This document shows, in pieces, positions 1 to 9,456 of a DNA stretch of 64,000 bases. This stretch comes from an uncultured marine group III euryarchaeote (GTDB lineage: Archaea; Thermoplasmatota; Poseidoniia; MGIII; CG-Epi1): contig CACOJW010000003.1 of the NCBI GenBank assembly GCA_902627615.1, positions 44,803 to 108,802 on the forward strand, given 5' to 3'. A program made the position numbers and the translations under genes. Below the pieces are notes generated by a model. It was not told the origin of the DNA and ran no database searches. It was given only the letters and a program-made list of their open reading frames with translations. Position 1 is the stretch's first letter, and every line of letters starts with the position of its first letter.

Positions 1-428
1 ATCTCTGGGACTTGAAAACTGCATTGTTACTAACCGACTGGATTGAGGAAACTCCAGAGGAACATTTACTGAAACGCTATTCTACAACTCCTGGTGACAT
101 AAGAGCAAAAGTTGAAACTGCTGAATGGATTTTATATGCTATGTGCGAATTATCTGAGCTAATTGCGCCGAAACACACAAAATTAATTACTGAATTACAA
201 ATTCGTGTTAATAATGGAGTCAGAAAAGAACTTCTTCCATTATTAGAACTTGATTCTGTTGGAAGAGTAAGAGCCCGTTCACTTTTCAATGCTGGATTTA
301 CAACTCAAAATTCTGTTATGAACGCGTCAAACTCTGATTTAAGTAATATCCCTGGAATAGGAACTACACTGGCTGAAAAATTGACTGGTAAAAAAGGACC
401 TGAGCAGATGCGCTTTGAGTTAGGCTAA
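1..428 (+). CDS. hel308: Hel308-type DNA helicase, C-terminal fragment (5' end outside window)
   Basis: The reading frame is open from the first in-frame codon (base 3), so this is the last ~140 residues of a gene cut by the window edge; the TTG at 12 is probably not a real start. The segment resembles the C-terminus of archaeal Hel308, a Ski2-like 3'-5' helicase of stalled replication forks. It has the TDWIEE helix, a basic stretch NNGVRKELLPLLEL, then VGRVRARSLFNAGF, which is the helix-hairpin-helix region containing the RAR autoinhibitory motif. A second hairpin (IPGIGTTLAEKL) closes the protein. The ATPase core is not visible. It ends 27 bases before the next gene on the same strand. Identification rests on family resemblance of the C-terminal domain only. 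Confidence 0.8.
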   Translation, partial: LWDLKTALLLTDWIEETPEEHLLKRYSTTPGDIRAKVETAEWILYAMCELSELIAPKHTKLITELQIRVNNGVRKELLPLLELDSVGRVRARSLFNAGFTTQNSVMNASNSDLSNIPGIGTTLAEKLTGKKGPEQMRFELG

Positions 429-435
429 TTAATAC
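425..435 (+). promoter_or_regulatory. TATA-like box for the membrane protein gene at 456
   Basis: CTAATTAATAC is centred about 26 bases before the ATG at 456, the spacing expected for an archaeal TATA box driving a leaderless transcript. It overlaps the end of the upstream helicase gene. Inferred from sequence and spacing only. Confidence 0.4.
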
Positions 436-455
436 CGCCTCCCTATGCTTGAAAA

Positions 456-1247
456 ATGGTAAGATTTGTCAAGGACCAACCGGACGCCTACATCTACAGT
501 AGTTTTGGTTCAAGAATTTTCATAGGAGGATTACTTATGGCAGTATTGTATGCTGCAGTTGGCTTTAGCGCATATTTTTACGCTGACGAAGTAATGTCTT
601 TATATTCCAGTGGTGCAGACATCCCCGATTTACCTTTACTAGGTGATTTATTGAAAGCAATTGTATTCATTTCTGTATTATTTTTACCATTAGTCAGTAT
701 GACTGTTTTAATATCTAGATTTGTTCTAAGACGAACTTATAAAAAATTAGAACAATTAAATGTTGATAGTAAAAGGCCTCAACTTTTGCTTTCTATCGCC
801 CGCTTTTTATTTCTCGGATGTGGTGTAGCTACCTTTGCGCCTTTAGTAATGGTGGCTGAAAGTATGATGACAGGCGGACTTCCTGGATCTATTATTGGAT
901 ACTACCAAACTACCTACATGAGTGTATATTTCACTCTTTTAGGATTATCTCTGTTTTTAGTATTGGTTTCACCTATAGTCCAATTATATGGAAGAACACA
1001 AAGTAGATCATTAATATTTGCTGGATTTCTTTCATTTGTAGCTTGTGCAACAATGATTTACATGGCTAACGGTGAATGGAACATCTCTATAATGGATCTT
1101 ACGCAGCGTGAATTTAAATCATCTTTTGGGACTGTAATGATGATTTGCGGCATTTGCATTTTTATATCGTTCTGGATTATATCTAGAAATGCAAAATCTA
1201 TATTGCGTTACCAAAAACTACACTTCACAATGAAATTGGGTGAATAA
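456..1247 (+). CDS. Conserved-looking six-helix membrane protein, function unknown
   Basis: A 263-residue hydrophobic protein with about six predicted membrane segments (roughly residues 20-43, 66-90, 112-135, 150-173, 182-202 and 223-245). I recognise no family motif. The short cytoplasmic loops carry basic residues (RRTYKKLEQ near 96, SRNAKSILRYQK at the C-terminus). Its TAA stop shares one base with the ATG of rfcL (TAATG), so the two are probably translated from one message. Whether this reflects a functional link to the clamp loader or simply compact packing cannot be said. Confidence 0.75.
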   Translation: MVRFVKDQPDAYIYSSFGSRIFIGGLLMAVLYAAVGFSAYFYADEVMSLYSSGADIPDLPLLGDLLKAIVFISVLFLPLVSMTVLISRFVLRRTYKKLEQLNVDSKRPQLLLSIARFLFLGCGVATFAPLVMVAESMMTGGLPGSIIGYYQTTYMSVYFTLLGLSLFLVLVSPIVQLYGRTQSRSLIFAGFLSFVACATMIYMANGEWNISIMDLTQREFKSSFGTVMMICGICIFISFWIISRNAKSILRYQKLHFTMKLGE

Positions 1248-2686
1248 TGGAATCTTGGGCTGAAAAATATAGGCCAAAAAGTCTTTCTGAAATAATAGGT
1301 AATACTAGAACAATTAATGAACTAAAGAAATGGGCAAAATCATGGGGTGAAAAGATGGCAAAAAAAGGAGTCATACTCTCTGGACCTCCTGGCTGTGGAA
1401 AAACGTCTGCCGCACTTGCATTGGCAAAAGACATGGGTTGGGAAGTAATTGAATTAAACGCTTCAGACGCCCGTTCTGGTAACGTGATAGAAGGAACTGC
1501 TCTGAGGGCTGGTCTATTCCAAACATTTGGGAGTGAGGGAATTTCAGAAAGAAATCTTATCTTATTGGATGAAGCCGACAATCTTTACGAAAGAGCTCAA
1601 CAATCAAAAAATAAGACTAAAAACTATAGTGACAGGGGCGGAAAAAAAGCAATATCCAAAACATTGGAACAAACAAAACAGCCAGTAATCATTACAGTAA
1701 ATGATCTATATAATTTAACAAAGGGAACTGGTGCAAAAATCAAAAGATTAGCTTTAACTTTGAAATTTCAGAAACCATCTGCAGTTTCAGTAGCTATGGT
1801 TCTCAATAAAGTCTGCGAAAGTGAAGGATTAGAAATTGAAACAGACACTATCACTAAAATGGCTGAAAATGCCAAAGGTGACTTAAGAGGTGCAATTAAT
1901 GACTTACAATCTTTATCAGAAGGAACTAAAAAAGTAATAAAAAGTGATCTGGAAAAATTAGGTTCACGCGATAGAGAAACCGAAATGTTTGATACTCTTA
2001 ATACTATATTTAATAGCGATAATTTTGAGGAACCAAGAAAAGCCATTTTTGAATTAAATGAACAACCAAGAGATGTTTCTACTTGGGTTAGTGACAATAT
2101 ACCTATCGTTTATAAACATCCCAACGATATTGAGCGAGCATATGAAAGAGTAGCATATGCAGATTTACTACTATCACGTGTTGTAAGAAATCAAAATTAC
2201 GGGCTTTGGGGGTATGCGTCTGAATTAATGTCAAGCGGAGTTGCGCTATCAAAAACACATGCGACAAGTGGTAGAAGGCCACAATTTCCTTCATGGATTA
2301 GGAAGATGGGGGCAAGTCGCTTTCAGCGGGGTTATAGAGATTCTTTAGCAAAGAAAATAGGTGCTTCTACACACCAATCAATAAAAGAGTCCAAAATGGA
2401 GCAGATTGCAGTAATTTCTACTATTTGTAGAAATGATAACGATAAAGCTGCTAGAATAGCTGGTAAACTAGATTTAAATGAAAATGAATTAGCTATTCTT
2501 ATGGGGCTCTCAAAAAAAGAAAAAATTATAGCTGAAATAATGGAGAAATCTCAGCAATTTAGACAGGAGAGAGAAGTGGTAACGTTAGATTATAAACCTA
2601 CTTTTGACAATAAAGATGATGAGGAAGAAATTACAAAAATAACCCCAAAAGCTGACAATAAGCAGAAGAGCTTATTCGAATTCTAA
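1247..2686 (+). CDS. rfcL: Replication factor C large subunit (clamp loader)
   Basis: The 479-residue protein is the large subunit of the archaeal clamp loader, which with RFC small subunits opens the PCNA ring and loads it at primer ends. The N-terminus WAEKYRPKSLSEIIGN is the RFC box II region. Walker A is GPPGCGKT (46-53) and Walker B is LILLDEAD (104-111), followed by the AAA+ lid and the RFC collar region. The last residues (QKSLFEF) form a C-terminal PIP box for PCNA binding, as expected for archaeal RFC-L. A charged linker precedes it. The 3' end overlaps the convergent dinB gene by 15 bases. No small subunit gene is in the window. Confidence 0.95.
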   Translation: MESWAEKYRPKSLSEIIGNTRTINELKKWAKSWGEKMAKKGVILSGPPGCGKTSAALALAKDMGWEVIELNASDARSGNVIEGTALRAGLFQTFGSEGISERNLILLDEADNLYERAQQSKNKTKNYSDRGGKKAISKTLEQTKQPVIITVNDLYNLTKGTGAKIKRLALTLKFQKPSAVSVAMVLNKVCESEGLEIETDTITKMAENAKGDLRGAINDLQSLSEGTKKVIKSDLEKLGSRDRETEMFDTLNTIFNSDNFEEPRKAIFELNEQPRDVSTWVSDNIPIVYKHPNDIERAYERVAYADLLLSRVVRNQNYGLWGYASELMSSGVALSKTHATSGRRPQFPSWIRKMGASRFQRGYRDSLAKKIGASTHQSIKESKMEQIAVISTICRNDNDKAARIAGKLDLNENELAILMGLSKKEKIIAEIMEKSQQFRQEREVVTLDYKPTFDNKDDEEEITKITPKADNKQKSLFEF

Positions 2687-3739
2687 GTTTAATTTTTGCT
2701 GATCTGAAACTCCTAATCTACTCGCTGAAACTCCCATTAACCTAATCGGCTTACCTGGTTTCCAATTCTCATAGAGTAAAGTTTTAGCTACTTTGTAAAT
2801 ATCTGTAGACTTATTAATTTCACCAGGAACTGTTTTTTGTCTAGTTATAGTTTTAAAATTAGACCATCTTAATTTTATTGTAATAGTTCTTGCCGAACGT
2901 CCCATCTGGCCAATACTTTCAGATACTTCCTCGCATAAATCAAGCAAAGCTGCTTCCACCGTGTCTGAATCTGAAATATCTTTTTCAAAAGTATTTTCTG
3001 TACCCTGTTGCTTAGCAATCCAAGGTGAAGAGTCTACCGGCCGATTATCAACGCCTTTAGCTTTGTTCTTAAGATTTACAGAATATTGACCAAATATAGG
3101 CAATAATTTTTGAATATCTATGGAAACTATATCTGAACAGGTTTTCACGCCCAAACTATTGAGCAAAGAGGCAGTTTTAGGTCCAATCCCATAAATTCTT
3201 TGTATCTCAAGCGGTGCTAAAAACTTAGATTCATTACCTGGCTTAACTACTGTGAAACCTTCAGGTTTATCAAAATCTGAGGCAATCTTCGCAACTAATT
3301 TAGATGTTGCCAATCCTGCCGAAGCAGGTAAATTAGTTTCTGATTTTATGCGCTTTAATATAGTTTTAACCAAAGCTTGAGGATTTTTTTGAAGTGATAA
3401 ATCCACAAAAGCTTCGTCGACACTCATCCTCTCTAAAGTTCCATATCTTGCTAAAATTTCCATTATTTTAATTGAACATGAACGAATCATTGGACGATTA
3501 GATGAAACTAATTTTAGTTCAGGACATAGCTTCAAAGCTTTACTAGATGCCATTGCCGAACGAACTCCCTTGGTTCTAGCCTCATAGGAAGCCGATGCAA
3601 TTACGCCTCTTTGACCTGGCTTACCACCTACCGCTAGTGGTATTCCTTTATCATCAGGATTCTCTAAAATATGAACATTTACAAAAAAAGCATCCATATC
3701 CAAGTGCAATATTGCTCTGGGCCAAACTACTCTTTCCAC
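2672..3739 (-). CDS. dinB: DNA polymerase IV (Y-family translesion polymerase)
   Basis: Y-family polymerase that copies past damaged bases. The catalytic carboxylates are visible in HLDMDAFF near the N-terminus and in RMSVDEAFVD, followed by thumb HhH motifs (IYGIGPKTASLLNSLG) and the little-finger domain. The last residues (QQKLNLEF) resemble a PIP box. I place the start at the GTG at 3739 (MERVVWPRAILHLD) rather than at the longer in-frame codon at 3820. The longer version adds 27 residues unlike the family and would overlap trpS. An A/T-rich stretch about 27 bases upstream of the GTG supports this. The gene is divergent from trpS and convergent with rfcL. Confidence 0.92.
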   Translation of the reverse strand: MERVVWPRAILHLDMDAFFVNVHILENPDDKGIPLAVGGKPGQRGVIASASYEARTKGVRSAMASSKALKLCPELKLVSSNRPMIRSCSIKIMEILARYGTLERMSVDEAFVDLSLQKNPQALVKTILKRIKSETNLPASAGLATSKLVAKIASDFDKPEGFTVVKPGNESKFLAPLEIQRIYGIGPKTASLLNSLGVKTCSDIVSIDIQKLLPIFGQYSVNLKNKAKGVDNRPVDSSPWIAKQQGTENTFEKDISDSDTVEAALLDLCEEVSESIGQMGRSARTITIKLRWSNFKTITRQKTVPGEINKSTDIYKVAKTLLYENWKPGKPIRLMGVSASRLGVSDQQKLNLEFE

Positions 3740-3794
3740 AAGTAGGTAAAGGGGGGGAGGAATTACTTTTACCCCCCAAGCTCTAAGCTGAATA
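3740..3794. promoter_or_regulatory. Divergent dinB/trpS spacer with a G-run/C-run inverted repeat
   Basis: This 55-base spacer separates the proposed dinB start from the trpS ATG. It contains seven G (3751-3757) and, 14 bases later, six C (3772-3777), which can pair as a hairpin with an A/T-rich loop (about 3759-3771). The loop sits roughly 27 bases from both start codons and is the only TATA-like candidate for either gene. The G/C arms are striking in such an AT-rich genome and may affect expression of both genes. Confidence 0.4.
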
Positions 3795-5153
3795 ATGGAA
3801 ATTGACCCTTGGGCAAGCAAAGGTATTCAAAACTACGGAGAAATTTGTAAAAAATTTGGTTTAGATGCAATAGAACATACCAAGTTGCCAAATCCCACTC
3901 ATTTACATCGTAGAGGGATTATTTTTGCTCATCGAGATTTAGATAATGTTTTGCAAGCAAGGAAAAAAGGCAGGAGTTTTGGCGTCTTATCTGGATTAAT
4001 GCCTTCTGGACAGATACATCTTGGTCACAAAATGGTAATCGACCAGGCAAAGTGGTTCCAAGATTTAGGCGGGGATGTGACAATAACTGTTGCTGATTTA
4101 GAGGCACATGCAACGAGAGGTTTGAGCCTAGAAAAATGTAGGGAATATGCAATTGAAGAATATATCTCTAATTATGCAGGTATGGGATTAGACCCCGATA
4201 AAACATCCATTTATTTTCAGTCTGAAAGGCCTATCGTACAGAAATTAGGTTTTACATTAGGAAAGAAAACGAATTTATCTGAGATGGAAGCCATTTACGG
4301 TTTTTCTGGCGAAACAAACCTAGCTCATATTCAATCTCCATTGGTACAAGCCGGAGACATTGTTCATCCTCAATTGGATGAATACGGTGGACTAAGACCA
4401 ATTGTTGTTCCGGTAGGAATTGATCAAGATCCTCATATTAGACTAACTAGAGGAATGGTATCTAAAACAAACTGGTTTAATGTTAATCAGAACAAATCGG
4501 GAAGTATTACAATTGGATTGTCTATACAAGATAACAATCAAGAAATGATGGGCCTAAAGAGAGGTGGAGGAATCGATAAAAATCAAAGGCAAAAAATAAT
4601 TAACAAAGCTATTGCTGCAATTGGAAAAGCCGGATTCAGTCAAACAAATGCTAATGCTAAACATGGAACTATTGAAATTAAAGATGCTACTTATGAAGTG
4701 CATAATGAAATCAAATATCATTTATTAAATTTAGAAAGACAAATGGGAGGAATGGGACTTATGCAGCCTGCGTCCACATACCATCAATTTGCAATTGGAA
4801 TGACTGGGGGAAAGATGAGTTCAAGTCAACCTGAAACCACAATGTTCCTGAATGATTCAATGAAAGATATTGAAAAGAAAATTAAATCATCATTCTCTGG
4901 AGGTCAAGCAACTGTAGAAGAACACCGTTCTAAAGGGGGTAATCCGGATGTTGATGTTGCATATCAATACCTTCGTTATTTCTTCGAAGAAGATGATAAT
5001 GAACTTGAAAAAATAAGGGAGGAATATGTTTCAGGTGACTTACTAACTGGAGAAATTAAATCCATATGTGTTGAAAAAGCTATAACTTGGATGAAAAACC
5101 ACCATGAGCTTAAAGATCAGAATCAACACTTAGTTAAAGAGTTTCTAAAGTAG
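3795..5153 (+). CDS. trpS: Tryptophanyl-tRNA synthetase, archaeal/eukaryotic type
   Basis: Class I aminoacyl-tRNA synthetase that charges tRNA-Trp. The HIGH-type motif is SGQIHLGH (71-78) and the KMSKS-type loop is KMSSS (340-344). The intermediate segment IVVPVGIDQDPHIRLTR is characteristic of the archaeal/eukaryotic TrpRS group rather than the shorter bacterial enzyme. The length (452 residues) is somewhat above typical archaeal forms because of an insert around residues 230-300. It starts at an ATG 55 bases from divergent dinB and ends in a 20-base tail-to-tail overlap with lipB. Confidence 0.95.
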   Translation: MEIDPWASKGIQNYGEICKKFGLDAIEHTKLPNPTHLHRRGIIFAHRDLDNVLQARKKGRSFGVLSGLMPSGQIHLGHKMVIDQAKWFQDLGGDVTITVADLEAHATRGLSLEKCREYAIEEYISNYAGMGLDPDKTSIYFQSERPIVQKLGFTLGKKTNLSEMEAIYGFSGETNLAHIQSPLVQAGDIVHPQLDEYGGLRPIVVPVGIDQDPHIRLTRGMVSKTNWFNVNQNKSGSITIGLSIQDNNQEMMGLKRGGGIDKNQRQKIINKAIAAIGKAGFSQTNANAKHGTIEIKDATYEVHNEIKYHLLNLERQMGGMGLMQPASTYHQFAIGMTGGKMSSSQPETTMFLNDSMKDIEKKIKSSFSGGQATVEEHRSKGGNPDVDVAYQYLRYFFEEDDNELEKIREEYVSGDLLTGEIKSICVEKAITWMKNHHELKDQNQHLVKEFLK

Positions 5154-5775
5154 TTATTTTACCAACTTCTCTTCCCAATATTTTAGGCATATTATCAAGC
5201 AAAGACTCCTGCATCTCGTCTATAGATATTTGATATCCTAACTTAGATAGAGAAGTATGTTTGCCTAATGGTAGGCCACATCCTTCTACAGATTCAATCC
5301 GCCCCTCTGGTGTGTCTAAATTTATATCAAAACCATGTCTTGAAACCCATTTACTAAATGCTAAACCTATGCTAGCAATTTTATAGCCATTAAACCAAAC
5401 ACCTTGCATAGATGCATCTCGGTTGCCTACAACCTCAAATTTAGATAAGGAAGTCAAAATCCATTCTTCAATAGATGTTATTATTTTTCTAACAGATTTT
5501 TCTTTCCACTTGAATATGGGATATCCAACTAACTGACCTGGGCCGTGCCACGTCAGCCCTCCACCCCTATCTACGCTTGATGAATCAAAACCTTCTGGTG
5601 CTTGAATACTATCTAGCATACCTCTTCTGCCTATCGTAACGATTTCAGGATGTTCCACAAAAATTAAAGTATCTTTGATTTCATTATCGATTCTTTTTTG
5701 CTGCAGACCTACCATCAACTTGTCAATTTCTTGATGTGTTGAATTATTTGCCTGAATTATATTGGTAGTAATCAC
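5134..5775 (-). CDS. lipB: Lipoyl(octanoyl)transferase
   Basis: Transfers octanoyl from acyl carrier protein to the lipoyl-domain lysine, the first step of endogenous lipoate synthesis; LipA then inserts sulfur. The family signature is RGGGLTWHGPGQLVGYP (70-86). The catalytic pair is visible as Lys132 (YKIASIG) and Cys166 (VEGCGLPL), as in the Cys/Lys dyad acyltransferases. The 213-residue length is normal. It is the last gene of the lipA-bkd-lpdA-lipB operon and overlaps lpdA by four bases (ATGA), which suggests coupled translation. Finding LipA, LipB and their E2 substrate in one operon makes the assignment firm. Confidence 0.95.
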   Translation of the reverse strand: MITTNIIQANNSTHQEIDKLMVGLQQKRIDNEIKDTLIFVEHPEIVTIGRRGMLDSIQAPEGFDSSSVDRGGGLTWHGPGQLVGYPIFKWKEKSVRKIITSIEEWILTSLSKFEVVGNRDASMQGVWFNGYKIASIGLAFSKWVSRHGFDINLDTPEGRIESVEGCGLPLGKHTSLSKLGYQISIDEMQESLLDNMPKILGREVGKITTLETL

Positions 5776-7190
5776 TTTGAAATATGGATTGCATGACCAA
5801 GACCTGCAAGCGCAGATTCAGCAAATGCCTCTGTTAAAGTAGGATGCACGTGAATTGTTCCTGCTACGTCTTCTAATCTTGATCCCATCTCGATTGCAAG
5901 GGCAAATTCTCCAGAAAGCTCCGAAACATGAGAACCCACGGCATGAATACCGACAATTACATGATTATCGGAACGTGCTGTAATTCTAACGAAACCACCA
6001 TCTGAACCTGCATCCATTGCTAACGCTCTACCGCTAGCTGCAAATGGGAATTTTCCAACTACAACATCTATACCTTCAACTTTGGCTTCATCGGGAGTTA
6101 ATCCAACGCCGACAATTTCAGGATCCGTAAAACAAACTGCTGCAATTGATACAGGTTCAAATGCTAATCGATGACCTGCAATTATTTCAGCAACCATTTC
6201 ACCTTGCGCTGAAGCTTTGTGAGCTAGCATTGGCTCACCAATAATATCTCCAATAGCCCATACATTCTTCATTGATGTTCTGCATTGTTTATCTACTTTG
6301 ACAAATGGCCCTTCCATGTCTACAGCCATTTTAGTTAATCCCCAACCTTTTGTATTTGGTTTTCTCCCAACAGTAACAAGAACCTTATCTGCTTTAATTT
6401 TGTGATCTTTACCGTCTGAATCTGTATACTCTACCGTAGTCGTCTTTCCTTTGGTGGTGGCACCTTTAGCTTTAGCACCTAGGTTGACAGCAACTTTATG
6501 TTTTCTAAGCCACATGCTAATAGGCCTAGTCATCTCAGAATCATAAATTGGTAAAATTTGATCTAATGCTTCGATAAAAGTTACCTCCGAGCCTAACTTT
6601 CTGTATGCTATCCCTAACTCCAATCCGATATAACCTGCACCTATTACCACTAATTTCTTAGGAACTTCATCTAAGTCAAGAGCTTCTGTAGATGAAATAA
6701 TATTGTTATCAAAAGGCATGAATGGCAATTCTACTGATTTAGAACCATTCGCTAAAATTACATGTTCGGCATTAATTATCCATTCTTTTTCACCACCACT
6801 TACCTCACACGTTTTTGCATTACGAAATTTAGCCCAACCAGATACTAATTCTACATTAGCTGCTTTCAATAAACCTTCAACGCCTTTATTCAATTTGGTA
6901 ACGATTGATTCTTTCCAACTTACTAATTCCTTCATGTTAACTTTGGGTTTACCTGAAACGCTGATTCCCATTTTGCCTTTACCTGAATGGCTTTCAAGTT
7001 CCTCAAAAGAAGATGCTGCATGTATAACTGCTTTAGAAGGAATACAACCGCGAATCAAGCATGTTCCTCCAGCCCTTGAACCTTCTACAATTATAGTATC
7101 TAAACCAAGTTGACCTGCGCGAATTGCAGCTACATAGCCTCCCGGGCCAGCTCCAACTACTAAAACTTTACAATTACGAATTTCTGCCAT
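5772..7190 (-). CDS. lpdA: Dihydrolipoyl dehydrogenase (E3)
   Basis: FAD- and NAD-dependent E3 that reoxidises dihydrolipoyl groups on E2. The N-terminal FAD site is VVGAGPGGYVAA. The redox disulfide is in GGTCLIRGCIPSK (Cys44, Cys49). The NAD-binding Rossmann motif is VIGAGYIGLELG, and the C-terminal catalytic His449-Glu454 lies in HVHPTLTEAF. The length (472) is that of the family. It follows the E2 gene by six bases and overlaps lipB by four, so it is the dedicated E3 of this complex, though E3 could also serve other lipoyl enzymes. Confidence 0.97.
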   Translation of the reverse strand: MAEIRNCKVLVVGAGPGGYVAAIRAGQLGLDTIIVEGSRAGGTCLIRGCIPSKAVIHAASSFEELESHSGKGKMGISVSGKPKVNMKELVSWKESIVTKLNKGVEGLLKAANVELVSGWAKFRNAKTCEVSGGEKEWIINAEHVILANGSKSVELPFMPFDNNIISSTEALDLDEVPKKLVVIGAGYIGLELGIAYRKLGSEVTFIEALDQILPIYDSEMTRPISMWLRKHKVAVNLGAKAKGATTKGKTTTVEYTDSDGKDHKIKADKVLVTVGRKPNTKGWGLTKMAVDMEGPFVKVDKQCRTSMKNVWAIGDIIGEPMLAHKASAQGEMVAEIIAGHRLAFEPVSIAAVCFTDPEIVGVGLTPDEAKVEGIDVVVGKFPFAASGRALAMDAGSDGGFVRITARSDNHVIVGIHAVGSHVSELSGEFALAIEMGSRLEDVAGTIHVHPTLTEAFAESALAGLGHAIHISK

Positions 7191-7196
7191 AAAACC

Positions 7197-8441
<1,245 letters not shown>

Positions 8442-8442
8442 T

Positions 8443-9456
8443 TTAGTGCTCCATTACTTTCTTCATCGCTTCTATAACTCTCTCCTGACTAGGGAAATAA
8501 TGCCATTCCAGTGAATGAGGGAATGGGGTGTCCCAGCCAGTAACGCGCACGATTGGCGCCTCTAAGTGATAGAAACATAATTCTTGAACTTGTGCAGATA
8601 ATTCTCCTCCGAAACCACTAGTACGGGGTGCCTCATGCACTATAACACACCGTCCTGTTTTTTTAACTGAAGACTCAATTGTATCTATATCTAAAGGTAC
8701 TAGACTACGCAAATCAATAACTTCAGCATCTATACCACTAGATTCGGCAGCTTCTCGAGCTACATGAACCATGGTACCATATGTCAATACAGTAACCTTA
8801 CTTCCTTCTCTTTCTATTGCTGCTTGACCTAATGGAATAGAATAATAATCTTCAGGAACTTCTCCTTTAGGATGTGTGTCCCATTTCAATGCTGCTTTCT
8901 TATGGTCCCCATCAAAAGGTCCATTGTATAGACGTTTAGGTTCGAAGAAAATTACAGGATCATCGTCTTCAATAGAAGTAATCAATAATCCCTTGGTATC
9001 ATAAGGATTGGAAGGCATCACTACCTTTAGACCTGGTGTTTGTGTAAAATACGCTTCTGGACTTTGAGAATGGTAATGACCTCCACGTATTCCGCCGCCA
9101 CATGGTGTCCGGACGGTAACAGGCGCCCAATATTCACCTCCGCTCCTGTATCTTAACTTGGCAAGCTCATTTGTTAATTGATCGAATGCTGGAAAAATAT
9201 AATCTGAAAATTGAATCTCGGCTACGGGCCTTAGTCCATTGATTCCCATACCAATTGCGGTAGAAACAATACCTCCTTCTGACAATGGAGAATCAAAAAC
9301 TCTGTGTTTGCCATATTTTGCTTGGAGACCGTCTGTGCATCTAAAAACGCCTCCAAAGTAACCCACATCTTCACCGAAAATACAAACATTAGGATCTTTG
9401 TCGAGAATAATATCAAGGGCTGAATTTACTGATTGAATGATATTCATCTGTGCCAT
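8443..9456 (-). CDS. bkdA2: 2-oxoacid dehydrogenase E1 beta subunit (branched-chain type)
   Basis: Beta subunit of thiamine-diphosphate E1, which forms an alpha2beta2 tetramer with the upstream gene product. Motifs FGEDVGYFGGVFRCT, AEIQFSDYIFPAFDQLTNE and RTPCGGGIRGGHYHSQSPE are close to those of branched-chain 2-oxoacid dehydrogenase E1beta. The transketolase C-terminal domain begins near residue 210 (VTVLTYGTM). Length 337 is normal. It begins immediately after the E1alpha stop. Substrate preference (branched-chain acids or pyruvate) is inferred from sequence similarity. Confidence 0.93.
   Translation of the reverse strand: MAQMNIIQSVNSALDIILDKDPNVCIFGEDVGYFGGVFRCTDGLQAKYGKHRVFDSPLSEGGIVSTAIGMGINGLRPVAEIQFSDYIFPAFDQLTNELAKLRYRSGGEYWAPVTVRTPCGGGIRGGHYHSQSPEAYFTQTPGLKVVMPSNPYDTKGLLITSIEDDDPVIFFEPKRLYNGPFDGDHKKAALKWDTHPKGEVPEDYYSIPLGQAAIEREGSKVTVLTYGTMVHVAREAAESSGIDAEVIDLRSLVPLDIDTIESSVKKTGRCVIVHEAPRTSGFGGELSAQVQELCFYHLEAPIVRVTGWDTPFPHSLEWHYFPSQERVIEAMKKVMEH

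Noticed and set aside
1225..1581. A 118-codon minus-strand open frame opposite rfcL
   Set aside because: It lies wholly opposite the conserved Walker A and B region of rfcL and has no recognisable product.
3740..3820. The longer dinB reading frame starting at 3820
   Set aside because: The extra N-terminal residues are unlike Y-family polymerases and would overlap the trpS start; the GTG at 3739 fits better.
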